From DATDIC01 sp963777625 (GTDB lineage: Bacteria; Pseudomonadota; Alphaproteobacteria; Acetobacterales; Acetobacteraceae), in assembly GCA_963777625.1 (NCBI GenBank), contig CAVZRO010000015.1, positions 89,360 through 153,359 on the forward strand: a DNA stretch of 64,000 bases, given 5' to 3'. Positions 18,412 through 27,058 of the stretch are shown here, piece by piece. The translations under genes were made by a program, and so were the position numbers. The notes beneath the pieces were generated by a model. It ran no database searches and was not told the origin of the DNA. It saw nothing but the letters and a program-made list of their open reading frames with translations. How positions within the stretch are numbered: position 1 is the stretch's first letter; the number at the start of each line of letters is the position of its first letter.

Positions 18412-20244
18412 ATGCGAAGTGCTTCGACTGGACTTCTGCTTATGGCTGGCACGGTGTTGGCTTCGTGCCTGACGATTGCAGCGGCGATTGCACAGCCCGC
18501 CGCAGGCGACGACCTTGTCAAAATGCAGACGAATGCCGCGAACGTCGTGATGCCAACGATCACCTACGATGCGCAGCGTTATTCCAAGCTCAATCAGATC
18601 ACGGCCGACAATGTCGGCAAGCTGCAGGTGGCGTGGACGTTCTCCACTGGTGTGCTGCGCGGCCATGAGGGCGAGCCGCTGGTCATCGACAACGTCATGT
18701 ACCTGGCCGCGCCGTTCCCCAATACCGTGTTTGCGCTCGACCTGAACCAGGACGGCAGAATTCTGTGGAAATACGAGCCGAAACAGGACTCGAACGTTAT
18801 CCCGGTAATGTGCTGCGACACTGTCAATCGTGGCGTCGCCTACGGTGATGGCAAGATTTTCCTGCACCAGGCGGATACCACGCTGGTCGCGCTGGATGCG
18901 AAGACCGGCAAAGTGGTCTGGTCGGTGAAGACCGGCGATCCCGGCAAGGGCGAGACCGGCACCGGCGCGCCGATGGTCGTCAAGGACAAGGTGTATGTCG
19001 GCGTCTCCGGCGGCGAGTTCGGCGTGCGCGGCTGGTTGGCGGCATACTCGATCGCCGATGGCAAGCAGGTTTGGCGGGCCTATTCCGAAGGCCCGGACAG
19101 CGATCTGCTGGTCGATCCGCAAAAGACGACGGCGCTCGGCAAGCCGATCGGCGCCGATTCCAGCCTGAAAACCTGGGAAGGCGATCAGTGGAAGATCGGC
19201 GGCGGCGACACCTGGGGATGGCTGTCGTACGATCCGGAGCTGAACCTGATTTATTACGGGTCCGGCAATCCCTCTACCTGGAATCCGGTGCAACGGCCGG
19301 GCGACAACAAGTGGTCGATGACGATCTTCGCGCGAGACCCCGATACCGGCATGGCGAAGTGGGTCTACCAAATGACGCCGCATGACCAATGGGATTACGA
19401 CGGCGTCAATGAAATGATCCTGGCCGATCAGCAGATCAACGGCGCGACTGTACCGACACTGGTCCACTTCGACCGCAATGGACTCGGCTACACGCTTAAC
19501 CGCGAAACCGGTGAACTGCTCGTCGCCGCCAAGTACGATCCCGCGGTGAACTGGACTACCGGCGTCGATATGGACAAGAGCAGCGCGAACTACGGCCGGC
19601 CGGCCGTCGTGGCGAAATACGCTCCCGGCAGTGCCGGCTCAGACGTGAACTATCAAGGCATCTGCCCGGCCGCGTTGGGGAGCAAGGACGAGCAGCCGGC
19701 AGCTTATTCGCCCGATACCGGATTGTTCTACGTGCCCACGAATCATGTCTGCATGGACTACGAGCCGTTCCGCGTCTCCTACACCGCGGGGCAACCCTAT
19801 GTCGGCGCCACGCTGACAATGTTTCCGGCACCGGGCGGCACCGATATGGGTAACTTCATTGCCTGGGACGCCCGCACGGGCAAGATCGTGTGGTCGGATC
19901 CGGAGCAATTCTCGGTATGGTCCGGCGCGCTCGCGACCGCCGGCGGGGTGGTGTTCTACGGCACGCTGGAGGGCTATCTGAAAGCGGTCGACGCAAAGAC
20001 CGGGAAGGAACTCTACAAGTTCAAGACCCCATCCGGCATCATCGGCAACGTGATGACCTATGAGCACGCAGGCAAGCAGTATGTCGCGGTGCTATCCGGC
20101 GTCGGCGGCTGGGCCGGCATCGGTCTGGCGGCAGGACTGACGGAGCCGCACGCCGGGCTGGGCGCGGTCGGCGGTTATGCCGGCCTGAACAACTACACCG
20201 CGCTGGGTGGTTCCTTGACCGTGTTCGAACTGCCACCGAGCTGA
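18412..20244 (+). CDS. xoxF: Lanthanide-dependent methanol/alcohol dehydrogenase XoxF (PQQ)
   Basis: A 610-residue periplasmic quinoprotein, preceded by a perfect GGAGGAG site, with a signal peptide of about 27 residues. The eight-bladed propeller Trp motifs are visible throughout. Cys134-Cys135 (MCCDTVNRG) form the vicinal disulfide next to PQQ. The active site reads HDQWDYDGVNE with Asp328 and Asp330; the second Asp is the extra lanthanide ligand that separates XoxF from calcium MxaF enzymes, which have Ala there. It oxidises methanol or other alcohols, passing electrons to the cytochrome encoded next. It leads the operon xoxF-xoxG-xoxJ-CXXCW protein. Confidence 0.95.
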   Translation: MRSASTGLLLMAGTVLASCLTIAAAIAQPAAGDDLVKMQTNAANVVMPTITYDAQRYSKLNQITADNVGKLQVAWTFSTGVLRGHEGEPLVIDNVMYLAAPFPNTVFALDLNQDGRILWKYEPKQDSNVIPVMCCDTVNRGVAYGDGKIFLHQADTTLVALDAKTGKVVWSVKTGDPGKGETGTGAPMVVKDKVYVGVSGGEFGVRGWLAAYSIADGKQVWRAYSEGPDSDLLVDPQKTTALGKPIGADSSLKTWEGDQWKIGGGDTWGWLSYDPELNLIYYGSGNPSTWNPVQRPGDNKWSMTIFARDPDTGMAKWVYQMTPHDQWDYDGVNEMILADQQINGATVPTLVHFDRNGLGYTLNRETGELLVAAKYDPAVNWTTGVDMDKSSANYGRPAVVAKYAPGSAGSDVNYQGICPAALGSKDEQPAAYSPDTGLFYVPTNHVCMDYEPFRVSYTAGQPYVGATLTMFPAPGGTDMGNFIAWDARTGKIVWSDPEQFSVWSGALATAGGVVFYGTLEGYLKAVDAKTGKELYKFKTPSGIIGNVMTYEHAGKQYVAVLSGVGGWAGIGLAAGLTEPHAGLGAVGGYAGLNNYTALGGSLTVFELPPS

Positions 20245-20342
20245 CCTGATACGGCGGCAAGGTGGTTGAATTCGCGGCCGGCATCCGGGCGACGCACCCG
20301 GGCCGGCCGCAATTATCTCGATCGTAAGCAGGAACGTATATT

Positions 20343-20864
20343 GTGCGAAGAACCGTTTGTGCCGCCGCTTGCATTGCCGCTGGGCTGACCCTGTCCGCCG
20401 GCGCCTACGCGATCACGGACGGTTCCGGCGATCCGACCGCCGTCACCTCCGACGACGGCAAGTGGGCCGACAAGGCCGGCAATCCGACGTTCAAGATCGC
20501 ATCGGATGGCACGGTGGACTGGTACACCTATTCCGGTTTTACCCGTTACAACTCTGAATGCCTGCGCTGCCACGGCCCTGACGGCGTAGGATCGACCTAT
20601 GCTCCGGCGCTGATCGATTCGATGAAGCACCTGAGCTATACTGACTTCTACGCCGTCGTGGCGGGTGGCAAAAAGGACGTGTCGGCGTCGCAGGAGCTGG
20701 TGATGCCGGCCAACGGCACAAACAGGAATGTCATGTGCTACATCGACGCGATCTACATATATCTGCGCGCGCGCGGCGACGACGCGCTCGGGCGAGGCCG
20801 TCCAGAAAAGCACGCGCCGAAGCCGGCGTCATTTACCAAGGCAGAGGACGAATGCATGGGATGA
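20343..20864 (+). CDS. xoxG: Cytochrome c electron acceptor of XoxF (XoxG-like)
   Basis: A 173-residue protein starting at GTG 20343, with a signal peptide cut near AYA-ITD. A single heme site CLRCH (Cys73, Cys76, His77) sits in YNSECLRCHGPDGVGSTYAP, and a likely axial Met lies in LVMPANGTNRNVMCYI. This is the c-type cytochrome class found next to methanol dehydrogenases. It is 98 bases after xoxF, and its stop overlaps the xoxJ start (ATGA). XoxG is inferred from position and size. Confidence 0.85.
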   Translation: MRRTVCAAACIAAGLTLSAGAYAITDGSGDPTAVTSDDGKWADKAGNPTFKIASDGTVDWYTYSGFTRYNSECLRCHGPDGVGSTYAPALIDSMKHLSYTDFYAVVAGGKKDVSASQELVMPANGTNRNVMCYIDAIYIYLRARGDDALGRGRPEKHAPKPASFTKAEDECMG

Positions 20865-21736
20865 TGCGACTCCGCGGCGCTCTGGCGGGACGACAAACGA
20901 GGCCACGCACGTTGTCGCTGGCATGGGTTATCGCCGTCCTGGCGCTGGCGACCGCGCCGGCGTCCGCCCAGGCGCCGGGCCTTGGCGCTTCGGCGGAACT
21001 GGTCGATCCGCACACGTTCCGTGTCTGCGCCGACCCGCACGATCTTCCGTTCTCCAACCAGGCCGGCGAAGGCTTCGAAAACAAGCTGGCTGAACTGTTC
21101 GCCAGCAAGCTCGGCGAGCCCACCAGCTACACCTACTACCCGCAGGTGATCGGCTTCGTGCGCAACACGTTGAACGCCTTTCGCTGCGACGTGGTCATGG
21201 GCGATGTCAGCGGCGACGACCTGATGCAGACCACCAACCCTTATTATCGCACCACCTACGCACTGGTGTTCAAGCCAGGCAACGGACTGGATGGCATCGA
21301 GACGCTGGAGGACCCGCGGCTCAAGGGCAAGCACATCGGCGTCATCGCGGGAACGCCGCCGTCGAACGTGCTGGTGCAGCAGGGGCTGATGGCGTTGGCC
21401 AGGCCCTATGCGCTGACCGTCGACACGCGGATCGAGGTGCCATCCCAGATCATGGTGAACGACATCGCGTCCGGACAGATCGATGCCGGCGTGTTGTGGG
21501 GTCCAATCGCCGGCTACTATGCCCAGCATGCGACCCCGCGCTTAGTCGTCGTGCCCCTGTTGAAGGAGCACTCGCCGATGATTTTCCGCATCGCAATGGG
21601 TGTGCGGCACAGCGACCAGGACTGGAAGCGCAAGCTCAACCGGCTCATCGCTGAAAACCAGCCGGAGATAGACCGAATTTTGCACCAGTACGGCGTGCCG
21701 TTACTAGACGAGCAGGGCAAACTCCTGCCGCCATGA
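20861..21736 (+). CDS. xoxJ: XoxJ-like periplasmic binding protein
   Basis: A 291-residue secreted protein of the quinoprotein dehydrogenase-associated substrate-binding family. The signal peptide ends near ASA-QAP. The mature part has FRVCADPHDLPFSNQAGEGF and later GVIAGTPPSNVLVQQ and GQIDAGVLWGPIAGYYA, a two-lobed SBP-bac-3-like fold. XoxJ proteins are thought to help activate or mature XoxF. It overlaps xoxG by four bases and the next gene by four bases, so translation is coupled throughout. Confidence 0.88.
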   Translation: MMRLRGALAGRQTRPRTLSLAWVIAVLALATAPASAQAPGLGASAELVDPHTFRVCADPHDLPFSNQAGEGFENKLAELFASKLGEPTSYTYYPQVIGFVRNTLNAFRCDVVMGDVSGDDLMQTTNPYYRTTYALVFKPGNGLDGIETLEDPRLKGKHIGVIAGTPPSNVLVQQGLMALARPYALTVDTRIEVPSQIMVNDIASGQIDAGVLWGPIAGYYAQHATPRLVVVPLLKEHSPMIFRIAMGVRHSDQDWKRKLNRLIAENQPEIDRILHQYGVPLLDEQGKLLPP

Positions 21737-22296
21737 CCTTCCACCGGCTCGCCGCCGTGCTGTGCGCGGCTCTGCTGGTATGTGCCGCTGGCCCGGCAAC
21801 CCCCGCGCCCGAGCCGTCCAGCTATCGCATGGACAACTATCGCGCGCCGACGCCGCTGACGTTGCGTGGCGCCATCGTGCTGTCCACCGAGCAGGCGCAT
21901 GCCGCCTGGCAAAACCACGACGCCGTGTTCATCGATGTGCTGCCGCAGCCCCCGCGTCCGGTCGGGCTGCCGGCGTCGACAATCTGGCGCCCGAAGCAAC
22001 GCGACGACATACCAGGTAGCCTGTGGCTGCCTGATACCGGCTACGGTGCGCTCGCGCCGGTCATGCAGGATTATTTCGAACACGGACTGCAACAGGCGAC
22101 CGGCGGCAAGCGGGATCGCCTAGTCGTATTCTATTGCCTGGCAAACTGCTGGATGTCGTGGAATGCGGCGAAACGCGCACTGACGCTCGGCTACACGCAC
22201 GTCGCCTGGTACCCCCAGGGGACCGACGGCTGGGTCGCGCTCGGCCTGCCGTTGGAGCCACGCACGGCCGTGCCGCGGCCGCAAGCAGCGGAATGA
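21733..22296 (+). CDS. PQQ-dependent catabolism-associated CXXCW-motif protein (rhodanese-like)
   Basis: A 187-residue secreted protein with a signal peptide cut near TPA-PEP. The C-terminal half is rhodanese-like: DAVFIDVLPQPPRP, then LVVFYCLANCWMSWNAAKRA, which contains the named motif (here Cys-Leu-Ala-Asn-Cys-Trp). The family is known only from PQQ-alcohol dehydrogenase loci and its reaction is not established. A rhodanese-like fold beside a SoxYZ-like carrier hints at sulfur handling. Its start overlaps xoxJ, closing the operon. It converges with the gene at 22304. Confidence 0.88.
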   Translation: MTFHRLAAVLCAALLVCAAGPATPAPEPSSYRMDNYRAPTPLTLRGAIVLSTEQAHAAWQNHDAVFIDVLPQPPRPVGLPASTIWRPKQRDDIPGSLWLPDTGYGALAPVMQDYFEHGLQQATGGKRDRLVVFYCLANCWMSWNAAKRALTLGYTHVAWYPQGTDGWVALGLPLEPRTAVPRPQAAE

Positions 22297-22303
22297 ACCG
22301 GCT

Positions 22304-22933
22304 TCATTGCAGCTCCTGCTGGATCGTGCGTGCGAGCGCAAACAGCCGCTGCTCGATCTTGCTGGGCACGTCGCAGGCATAGCTCAGCGATTGCCTGCGG
22401 TCCTGGAAAACCTCCGCCTCCCACGTCACGCGCTGCAGCATCTGGTCGACCGCGCCGGAGCCGGCGGCGGAAGTTTGCTGCAATTGCCGCAACTTCGCAT
22501 TGTCGTCCCGAATGCCGGCGGCTAGCTGCTTCTGTCGGACGCCAAATCGGTCCAGTCCAGCAATGACAGTGCCGCGCTCGGTATTCATCACGCTGAACAG
22601 TCCCGCAAGCAGGGCCAGCAGCTTCTGCTGCTTCTGGTCCTTCGCCTGTTGCGCAAAAGCGTGGATCTTGTCCTGCGCCTGCGCGAGCGGTTCGCGGCGT
22701 TGCGCGACCTCGTGTACCAGGTCGGCGACAGCTTCGTCGTGCTGCCAATCGATCTGTTGAGGATCCACCGGCGGCCCGCCCCACACCGCCGCGAGTGAAA
22801 GTTCTGGCACCTTGATCTGCTGGCACGGCCAGTCCGGATCAAGCGGCCCCGGCGGCGCAGCATCGGCCACTGCCACGGCAATAAGCGCGCCACCCAGCGC
22901 CAACGCCGCGACGCGGGAGCGCCGTACGGTCAT
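22304..22933 (-). CDS. Secreted helical protein of the PQQ-ABC operon
   Basis: A 209-residue protein with a signal peptide cut near ADA-APP. The mature protein starts DPDWPCQQIKVPELSLAAVW and is then mostly alpha-helical with many Gln/Ala heptad-like stretches, suggesting a coiled-coil periplasmic factor. One Cys near the mature N-terminus and one in YACDVPSKIEQR could form a disulfide. It is the last gene of the ABC operon, overlapping the permease stop by four bases. Proteins of this kind occur with PQQ/lanthanide transport genes; the role is unknown. Confidence 0.7.
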   Translation of the reverse strand: MTVRRSRVAALALGGALIAVAVADAAPPGPLDPDWPCQQIKVPELSLAAVWGGPPVDPQQIDWQHDEAVADLVHEVAQRREPLAQAQDKIHAFAQQAKDQKQQKLLALLAGLFSVMNTERGTVIAGLDRFGVRQKQLAAGIRDDNAKLRQLQQTSAAGSGAVDQMLQRVTWEAEVFQDRRQSLSYACDVPSKIEQRLFALARTIQQELQ

Positions 22934-23775
22934 CCCGCGCCACCCCCACGCCGTGCGATCAATCCGCGCGCCGGGTCATACGCAGTGATTGCACCCGCCG
23001 TGAACAGGATCGTCATCGCCGCGACGACAGCGAGCGAGATCCAATCGATCCGCTCGTACAGCGCAAAGCGAACCAGTTCTACCGCATAGGTAAACGGATT
23101 GAGCCGGCAGACGGTATAGACGACCGGGCTTGACTGCTGCACCAGCCAGAGCGGGTACAGGGCCGATGAGGCGAAGAACATCGGAAAGATAACGAAATTC
23201 ATCACACCAGCGAAATTCTCGAGCTGCTTGATAACCGAGGACAGCAACATGCCCAACGCGCCTAGCATCATACCGGTCAAGACCAGCGCGGGAAACACCG
23301 CGACATACCCCCACGCCGGCGCTTCAACCCCCCACAGCCAGGCAATGAACAGATACGCATAAACCTGCGAGATCGACACCGCCGTGCTCGCCAGCAGCTT
23401 GCCAATCAGCAGGAACCAGCGTGGAAAAGGGCTGACCAACAGCATGCGCATATTGCCCATCTCCCGGTCGTAGACCATGGAGAGCGAGGACTGCATGCCA
23501 TTGAACAACTGTATCATCGCCATCAACCCGGGCGTGACGTAGTCGTCGTACAGCACGTAGGTCTGATATGGCGGGATGATCGACACACCGAGGATCTGGC
23601 GGAAGCCGGCGGCGAAGATGAACAGCCAGACAAGCGGCCGCACCAGTGCTGATATGAAACGACCGCGCTGATGGATGAAGCGCAATCCCTCGCGCCAGGT
23701 GATACCGTGCAGGCAGATCAGGTACTGGCCGAGCGTGAATCCGCGACGCCGGCCGGTGGTCGCGGCGACGCTCAT
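22930..23775 (-). CDS. ABC-2 type permease, PQQ-alcohol dehydrogenase system
   Basis: A 281-residue inner-membrane protein with about six hydrophobic segments of the ABC-2 type. Conserved elements include VRPLVWLFIFAAGFRQIL and the cytoplasmic YDREMGNMRMLLVSPFPRWF stretch typical of NodJ/PedC-like permeases. It overlaps the ATPase gene upstream and the secreted protein gene downstream by four bases each (ATGA). ABC-2 permeases usually export, so despite the associated binding protein the direction of transport is not settled. It corresponds in class to the lanthanide-locus permease LutF. Confidence 0.85.
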   Translation of the reverse strand: MSVAATTGRRRGFTLGQYLICLHGITWREGLRFIHQRGRFISALVRPLVWLFIFAAGFRQILGVSIIPPYQTYVLYDDYVTPGLMAMIQLFNGMQSSLSMVYDREMGNMRMLLVSPFPRWFLLIGKLLASTAVSISQVYAYLFIAWLWGVEAPAWGYVAVFPALVLTGMMLGALGMLLSSVIKQLENFAGVMNFVIFPMFFASSALYPLWLVQQSSPVVYTVCRLNPFTYAVELVRFALYERIDWISLAVVAAMTILFTAGAITAYDPARGLIARRGGGAG

Positions 23776-24572
23776 TCCGGTGCGTCCGGCGTGCCGCCGG
23801 TCAGGGCTATGAACGCGCTGCGCATGTCGGCGGCGCCCGCGGACGTTACGACATCCGCGACATTGCCCGCCGCGAGCACCCGGCCGCGATGCAGCACGAC
23901 GACGGCATCGCCGGGTGTGACCTCATCGAGCAGGTGCGTTGCCCACAGCACGGCGACGCCACGGTCCCGGACAAGCCCGCGCACCTGGCGCACGATCGCC
24001 GACTTGGACGCGACGTCCAGCCCAACGGTCGGTTCGTCCAGCACAAGCACGCGCGGCTGATGCAACAGCGCACGTGCAATTTCGACCCGCCGCATCTGCC
24101 CTCCCGACAATTTGCGCACCTGTTCCCGCGCGCGATCGGCCAGGTCGATATCGGCCAACACGGCGTGTGCGCGTCGGCGCGCCTCGCGGGTGCCAATGCC
24201 ATGCAGCGCGGCGTGGTACAGCAGGTTGTCCATGACCGTGATGTCGAGATCGAGCGTGCGCGCCTGGAACACGACGCCCAGCAGACGCAACGCTTCGCTC
24301 GGCTCACGCGACACACGATGGCCAAGCACGTCGATCGAGCCTTGCTGGGTGTCGTAGAGCCGGGTGATCAGCGAGAACAACGTGGTCTTACCCGCACCGT
24401 TCAAGCCGAGCAGCGCTGTAAAGCGCGATGCCGGAACGGTCAGGCTGACGTCCTGCAGTGCCTTACGCGCGCCGTAGGTATGGCTCACGCTGTGCACGGC
24501 GATCGCCGACACGATCGGGGCGGGATCGCGCGCGGTGTCTGGGATCGGCTCGGCGAGGACCGTCATATTCAT
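23772..24572 (-). CDS. ABC ATPase, PQQ-alcohol dehydrogenase system
   Basis: A 266-residue ATPase. Walker A is GLNGAGKTT, the signature is LSGGQMRRVEIARALL, and Walker B is VLVLDEPTVGLD. The D-loop and His switch (VLWATHLLDEV) are intact, so this subunit looks functional. It corresponds to the ATP-binding subunit described for PQQ-dependent alcohol dehydrogenase loci and to LutE. Four-base overlaps at both ends place it between the beta-propeller remnant and the permease. Confidence 0.88.
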   Translation of the reverse strand: MNMTVLAEPIPDTARDPAPIVSAIAVHSVSHTYGARKALQDVSLTVPASRFTALLGLNGAGKTTLFSLITRLYDTQQGSIDVLGHRVSREPSEALRLLGVVFQARTLDLDITVMDNLLYHAALHGIGTREARRRAHAVLADIDLADRAREQVRKLSGGQMRRVEIARALLHQPRVLVLDEPTVGLDVASKSAIVRQVRGLVRDRGVAVLWATHLLDEVTPGDAVVVLHRGRVLAAGNVADVVTSAGAADMRSAFIALTGGTPDAPE

Positions 24573-25011
24573 TTTGGCGACACGACCACGCCCCAGGGCA
24601 GCCGTCCGGAAAGCCCGTTTGTGGTCAGCAGATATTTCTGGTCAGGCGTGAACGCCATCTGCCAGACGCGCTGCCCGACCAGCAGATATTTGCGCACCTT
24701 ATAGGTCTTCGCGTCGATCACCGCGACGCGGTTGGCCGGTCCCAGGACCACAAAGGCGGCGGCACCGTCGGCGGTGAACTGGACGCCCACCGGCTGAATC
24801 GCGTCGCCACGCAGGCCGTGCACGTCGAACGAGATCTTGTGCGTCACGACGTGCTTCACCGGATCGATCACGCTGACCGTGCCGCCGAACTCGGAGGAAA
24901 CCCTGACCTCCGAACCGTCGTGCTTGAACCTGGCAATGCGCGGCCGCGACCGCCGCTCGCCACCACCAGTAATCCGGCCAACAGCCATGCCGCCAATCTG
25001 CCGCCACTCAT
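24569..25011 (-). pseudogene. Beta-propeller protein of the PQQ-ABC operon, internal deletion
   Basis: An ATG at 25011 starts a clear signal peptide (MSGGRLAAWLLAGLLVVAS). After about 21 codons the sequence jumps, in another frame, into the middle of a YVTN-type propeller (RIARFKHDGSEVRVSSEFGG, later VGVQFTADGAAAFV and the end LSGRLPWGVVV). A whole protein of this family has about 300 residues; only about the last 130 codons and the leader remain. I infer a deletion of roughly 500 bases. The next gene overlaps its stop, so downstream translation may be affected. Confidence 0.8.
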
Positions 25012-25022
25012 CGCGACACGGG

Positions 25023-26238
25023 TCAGTGCAACTTGCATGTCGTCTCCGGTCGGTCAAAGCCGAGCGTATCGAGTTCCGTGAACTGATGCAGGAAACCGGG
25101 CTGCGGCGACACCGACACGACGGTGCGACCGTCGGCGAGCAAAATCGGCTGGCGCACCTGCCAATCCCAGTCGCGCAGCGAGAGCTCCTTTCCTTTGTAG
25201 GCAGCCACGCCGAAACTGCCACCCTTCATGTACTGCATGATCTTTGTCGGATCGACCGAGCCACTGCGGCTGGCGGCTTCCCCGATCATTCGCACCGCGG
25301 TCCAGGCCTGCATGTCCAGCGGCGTCATACGACGATGCGCCATCCGCACGAACCGATCCTGCAGTTGCGTTCCGCCCCATGATTCACTGCTCGGATCCCA
25401 GCTTACCGGCCGCAGCCCGGCCGATCCCACCACCGGCCGTGCATCCCAGGTGCGAAATGGCAGATAGTTGGCGAACACCTCGTTCTCGTCCGCCGTCACC
25501 AACACATCGTAGTCCGGCAGGCCCTGTGTGAAAACCGGCATCTGCTGCTGTGTTTCCACCACCCCGGAATCAGTCTGGCGTGCGCCACCGGTGTCCTTGT
25601 ATTCGATCTCTTTCACGATATGAGCGCCGAAGCGCTTGGCCGCGCGGCGATACGCATCGGCCAGCAGCACGTCATTGGGGTGCGACCCGTAGGCCAGCAC
25701 CCAACGCGTCCATTTCTTCCACACCAAGTACCTGCGCCAGCGCATCGGCCAGCATCGCGCGCGACGGTGCGACGTGGATCACGTTGTTGCGACAATCCTG
25801 CTGCCGCAGCGCATCGTCGGTCGCCCCGACGTTGAACAGAGTCACCTGCTTGTCGCTACCGGCCGCAGCCAGCCGCAGCAGCAGATCCGCCGGTACGTCA
25901 GTCAGGATAAGGGTGACCCCACCCGCCACCATCGCCGTGAGAGCCGCCATCGCATCATCGTCCGTGCGCACCACGCGATCCGTCAGCTCGAATTGCTGAC
26001 CGATGAACCGGCCGGTGGTGTTGTTGTCGTTGATGGCGAGCTTCGCGCCCGCAAGCCCGTCATCCCGCGGCGGCTTGTCCAGCAGCGATATCGTCTGGCC
26101 CTCCTCCGCCCATCTCAGGTAGCCGATGCTGACGCTCGGCGCATCCGCGCGTGCGGTACGGAGTGTCGTCGCCAACACGGCGCCGGCCGTCGCTGTGATC
26201 AGTGTTCGCCGGCCAAACCGGCCATGCCGCGTTGGCAT
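25023..26238 (-). pseudogene. Substrate-binding protein, PQQ-alcohol dehydrogenase ABC system, one frameshift
   Basis: The start at 26238 gives a twin-arginine-like leader (GRFGRRTLITATAG). The first 168 codons (VSIGYLRWAEEGQ, LAINDNNTTGRFIGQQFELT) are in one frame. Near 25731 the sequence changes frame at CAGGTACTTGG, and YLVWKKWTRWVLAYGSHPND continues to the stop. One extra base explains it. Both halves match the Leu/Ile/Val-type binding protein of PQQ-dependent dehydrogenase operons (about 400 residues). It is the first gene of the operon ending at 22304. It is either an assembly error or a fresh pseudogene. Confidence 0.82.
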
Positions 26239-26393
26239 TTGACGTTCCCTATTCGAGTCAGGATGCAGAACTTCATACCGCCATTCAAGAGCGCCAGCAT
26301 GCCACCAGCGCCGGGAACCCCGGCGTGGAGATGAAAGTATGGCAATCCGATGCGGAGCGGTGTAAGGCAGCCGCACCCAGTCAGGAGCCGATG

Positions 26394-26606
26394 ATGCAAC
26401 TGGTCGACCTGATCCTGTTGGCCTGCACGCTGACCAACGCATCCGCTTGCCACGAGTACCACATCCTGTTCGAGTCCGCAGGATCGTTGAAAAGCTGCAC
26501 GATGCAGGCGCAACCGTACCTGGCGCAGTGGGTCGGCGAACATCCGAATTTCCGCGTCGCGCGCTGGCATTGTGCCTGGCCCGATCAGGAGGATGAGAAA
26601 ATCTGA
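26394..26606 (+). CDS. Small conserved-looking protein, 70 residues
   Basis: ATG 26394 is six bases after AGGAG; a second ATG three bases earlier is too close to it. The protein begins MQLVDLILLACTLTNASACH, then EYHILFESAGSLKSCTMQAQ and PYLAQWVGEHPNFRVARWHC, and ends acidic. The N-terminal 15 residues are hydrophobic, so it may be membrane-anchored or secreted; the Cys at about residues 13, 19 and 36 could pair. It is divergent from the binding-protein gene and precedes a cytochrome c gene. The family is not named. Confidence 0.65.
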   Translation: MQLVDLILLACTLTNASACHEYHILFESAGSLKSCTMQAQPYLAQWVGEHPNFRVARWHCAWPDQEDEKI

Positions 26607-26663
26607 CCGACCGTTGACAGACGGCGGTGAATCTTCGCAGCCTGGACGGTGGGAGGACATTTC

Positions 26664-27053
26664 GTGCTGCGCACAACATTACTGGCAGTGACACTGCTGA
26701 TCACGGGCGCGTGCCCGACGCTGGCGCAGGATGCCACCGCCGGCGAGAAGGATTTCTTGGTGTGCCGCGCCTGCCATCAGATTGGGCCCGGTGCCAAGAT
26801 CGCGATCGGCCCCGTGCTCAACGGTGTGGTCGGACGCAAGGCGGGAACCTATCCGGGGTACGAGTATTCCGACGCGAACAAGAACTCCGGCATCGTCTGG
26901 ACACCCGAGGAACTCGACAAGTATCTGACCTCACCGCAGACAGTGGTGCCGCACACCAAAATGATCTTTCCCGGGCTGAAGAACCCGGAGCAGCGTAAAG
27001 ACGTGATCGCGTTTCTCGAACAGTTCGGGCCGGACGGTCAAAAGAAGCAGTAG
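26664..27053 (+). CDS. Cytochrome c, c2-like
   Basis: A 129-residue secreted protein starting at GTG 26664 with GGGAGGA upstream; the signal peptide is cut near TLA-QDA. A single heme motif CRACH is followed by QIGPGAKIAIGPVLNGVVGR and the axial-Met region HTKMIFPGLKNPEQRKDV, the class I cytochrome c2 pattern. It could be the soluble carrier that takes electrons from XoxG or XoxF to the terminal oxidase. It is 57 bases after the small gene at 26394. Confidence 0.9.
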   Translation: MLRTTLLAVTLLITGACPTLAQDATAGEKDFLVCRACHQIGPGAKIAIGPVLNGVVGRKAGTYPGYEYSDANKNSGIVWTPEELDKYLTSPQTVVPHTKMIFPGLKNPEQRKDVIAFLEQFGPDGQKKQ

Positions 27054-27058
27054 CCGCA

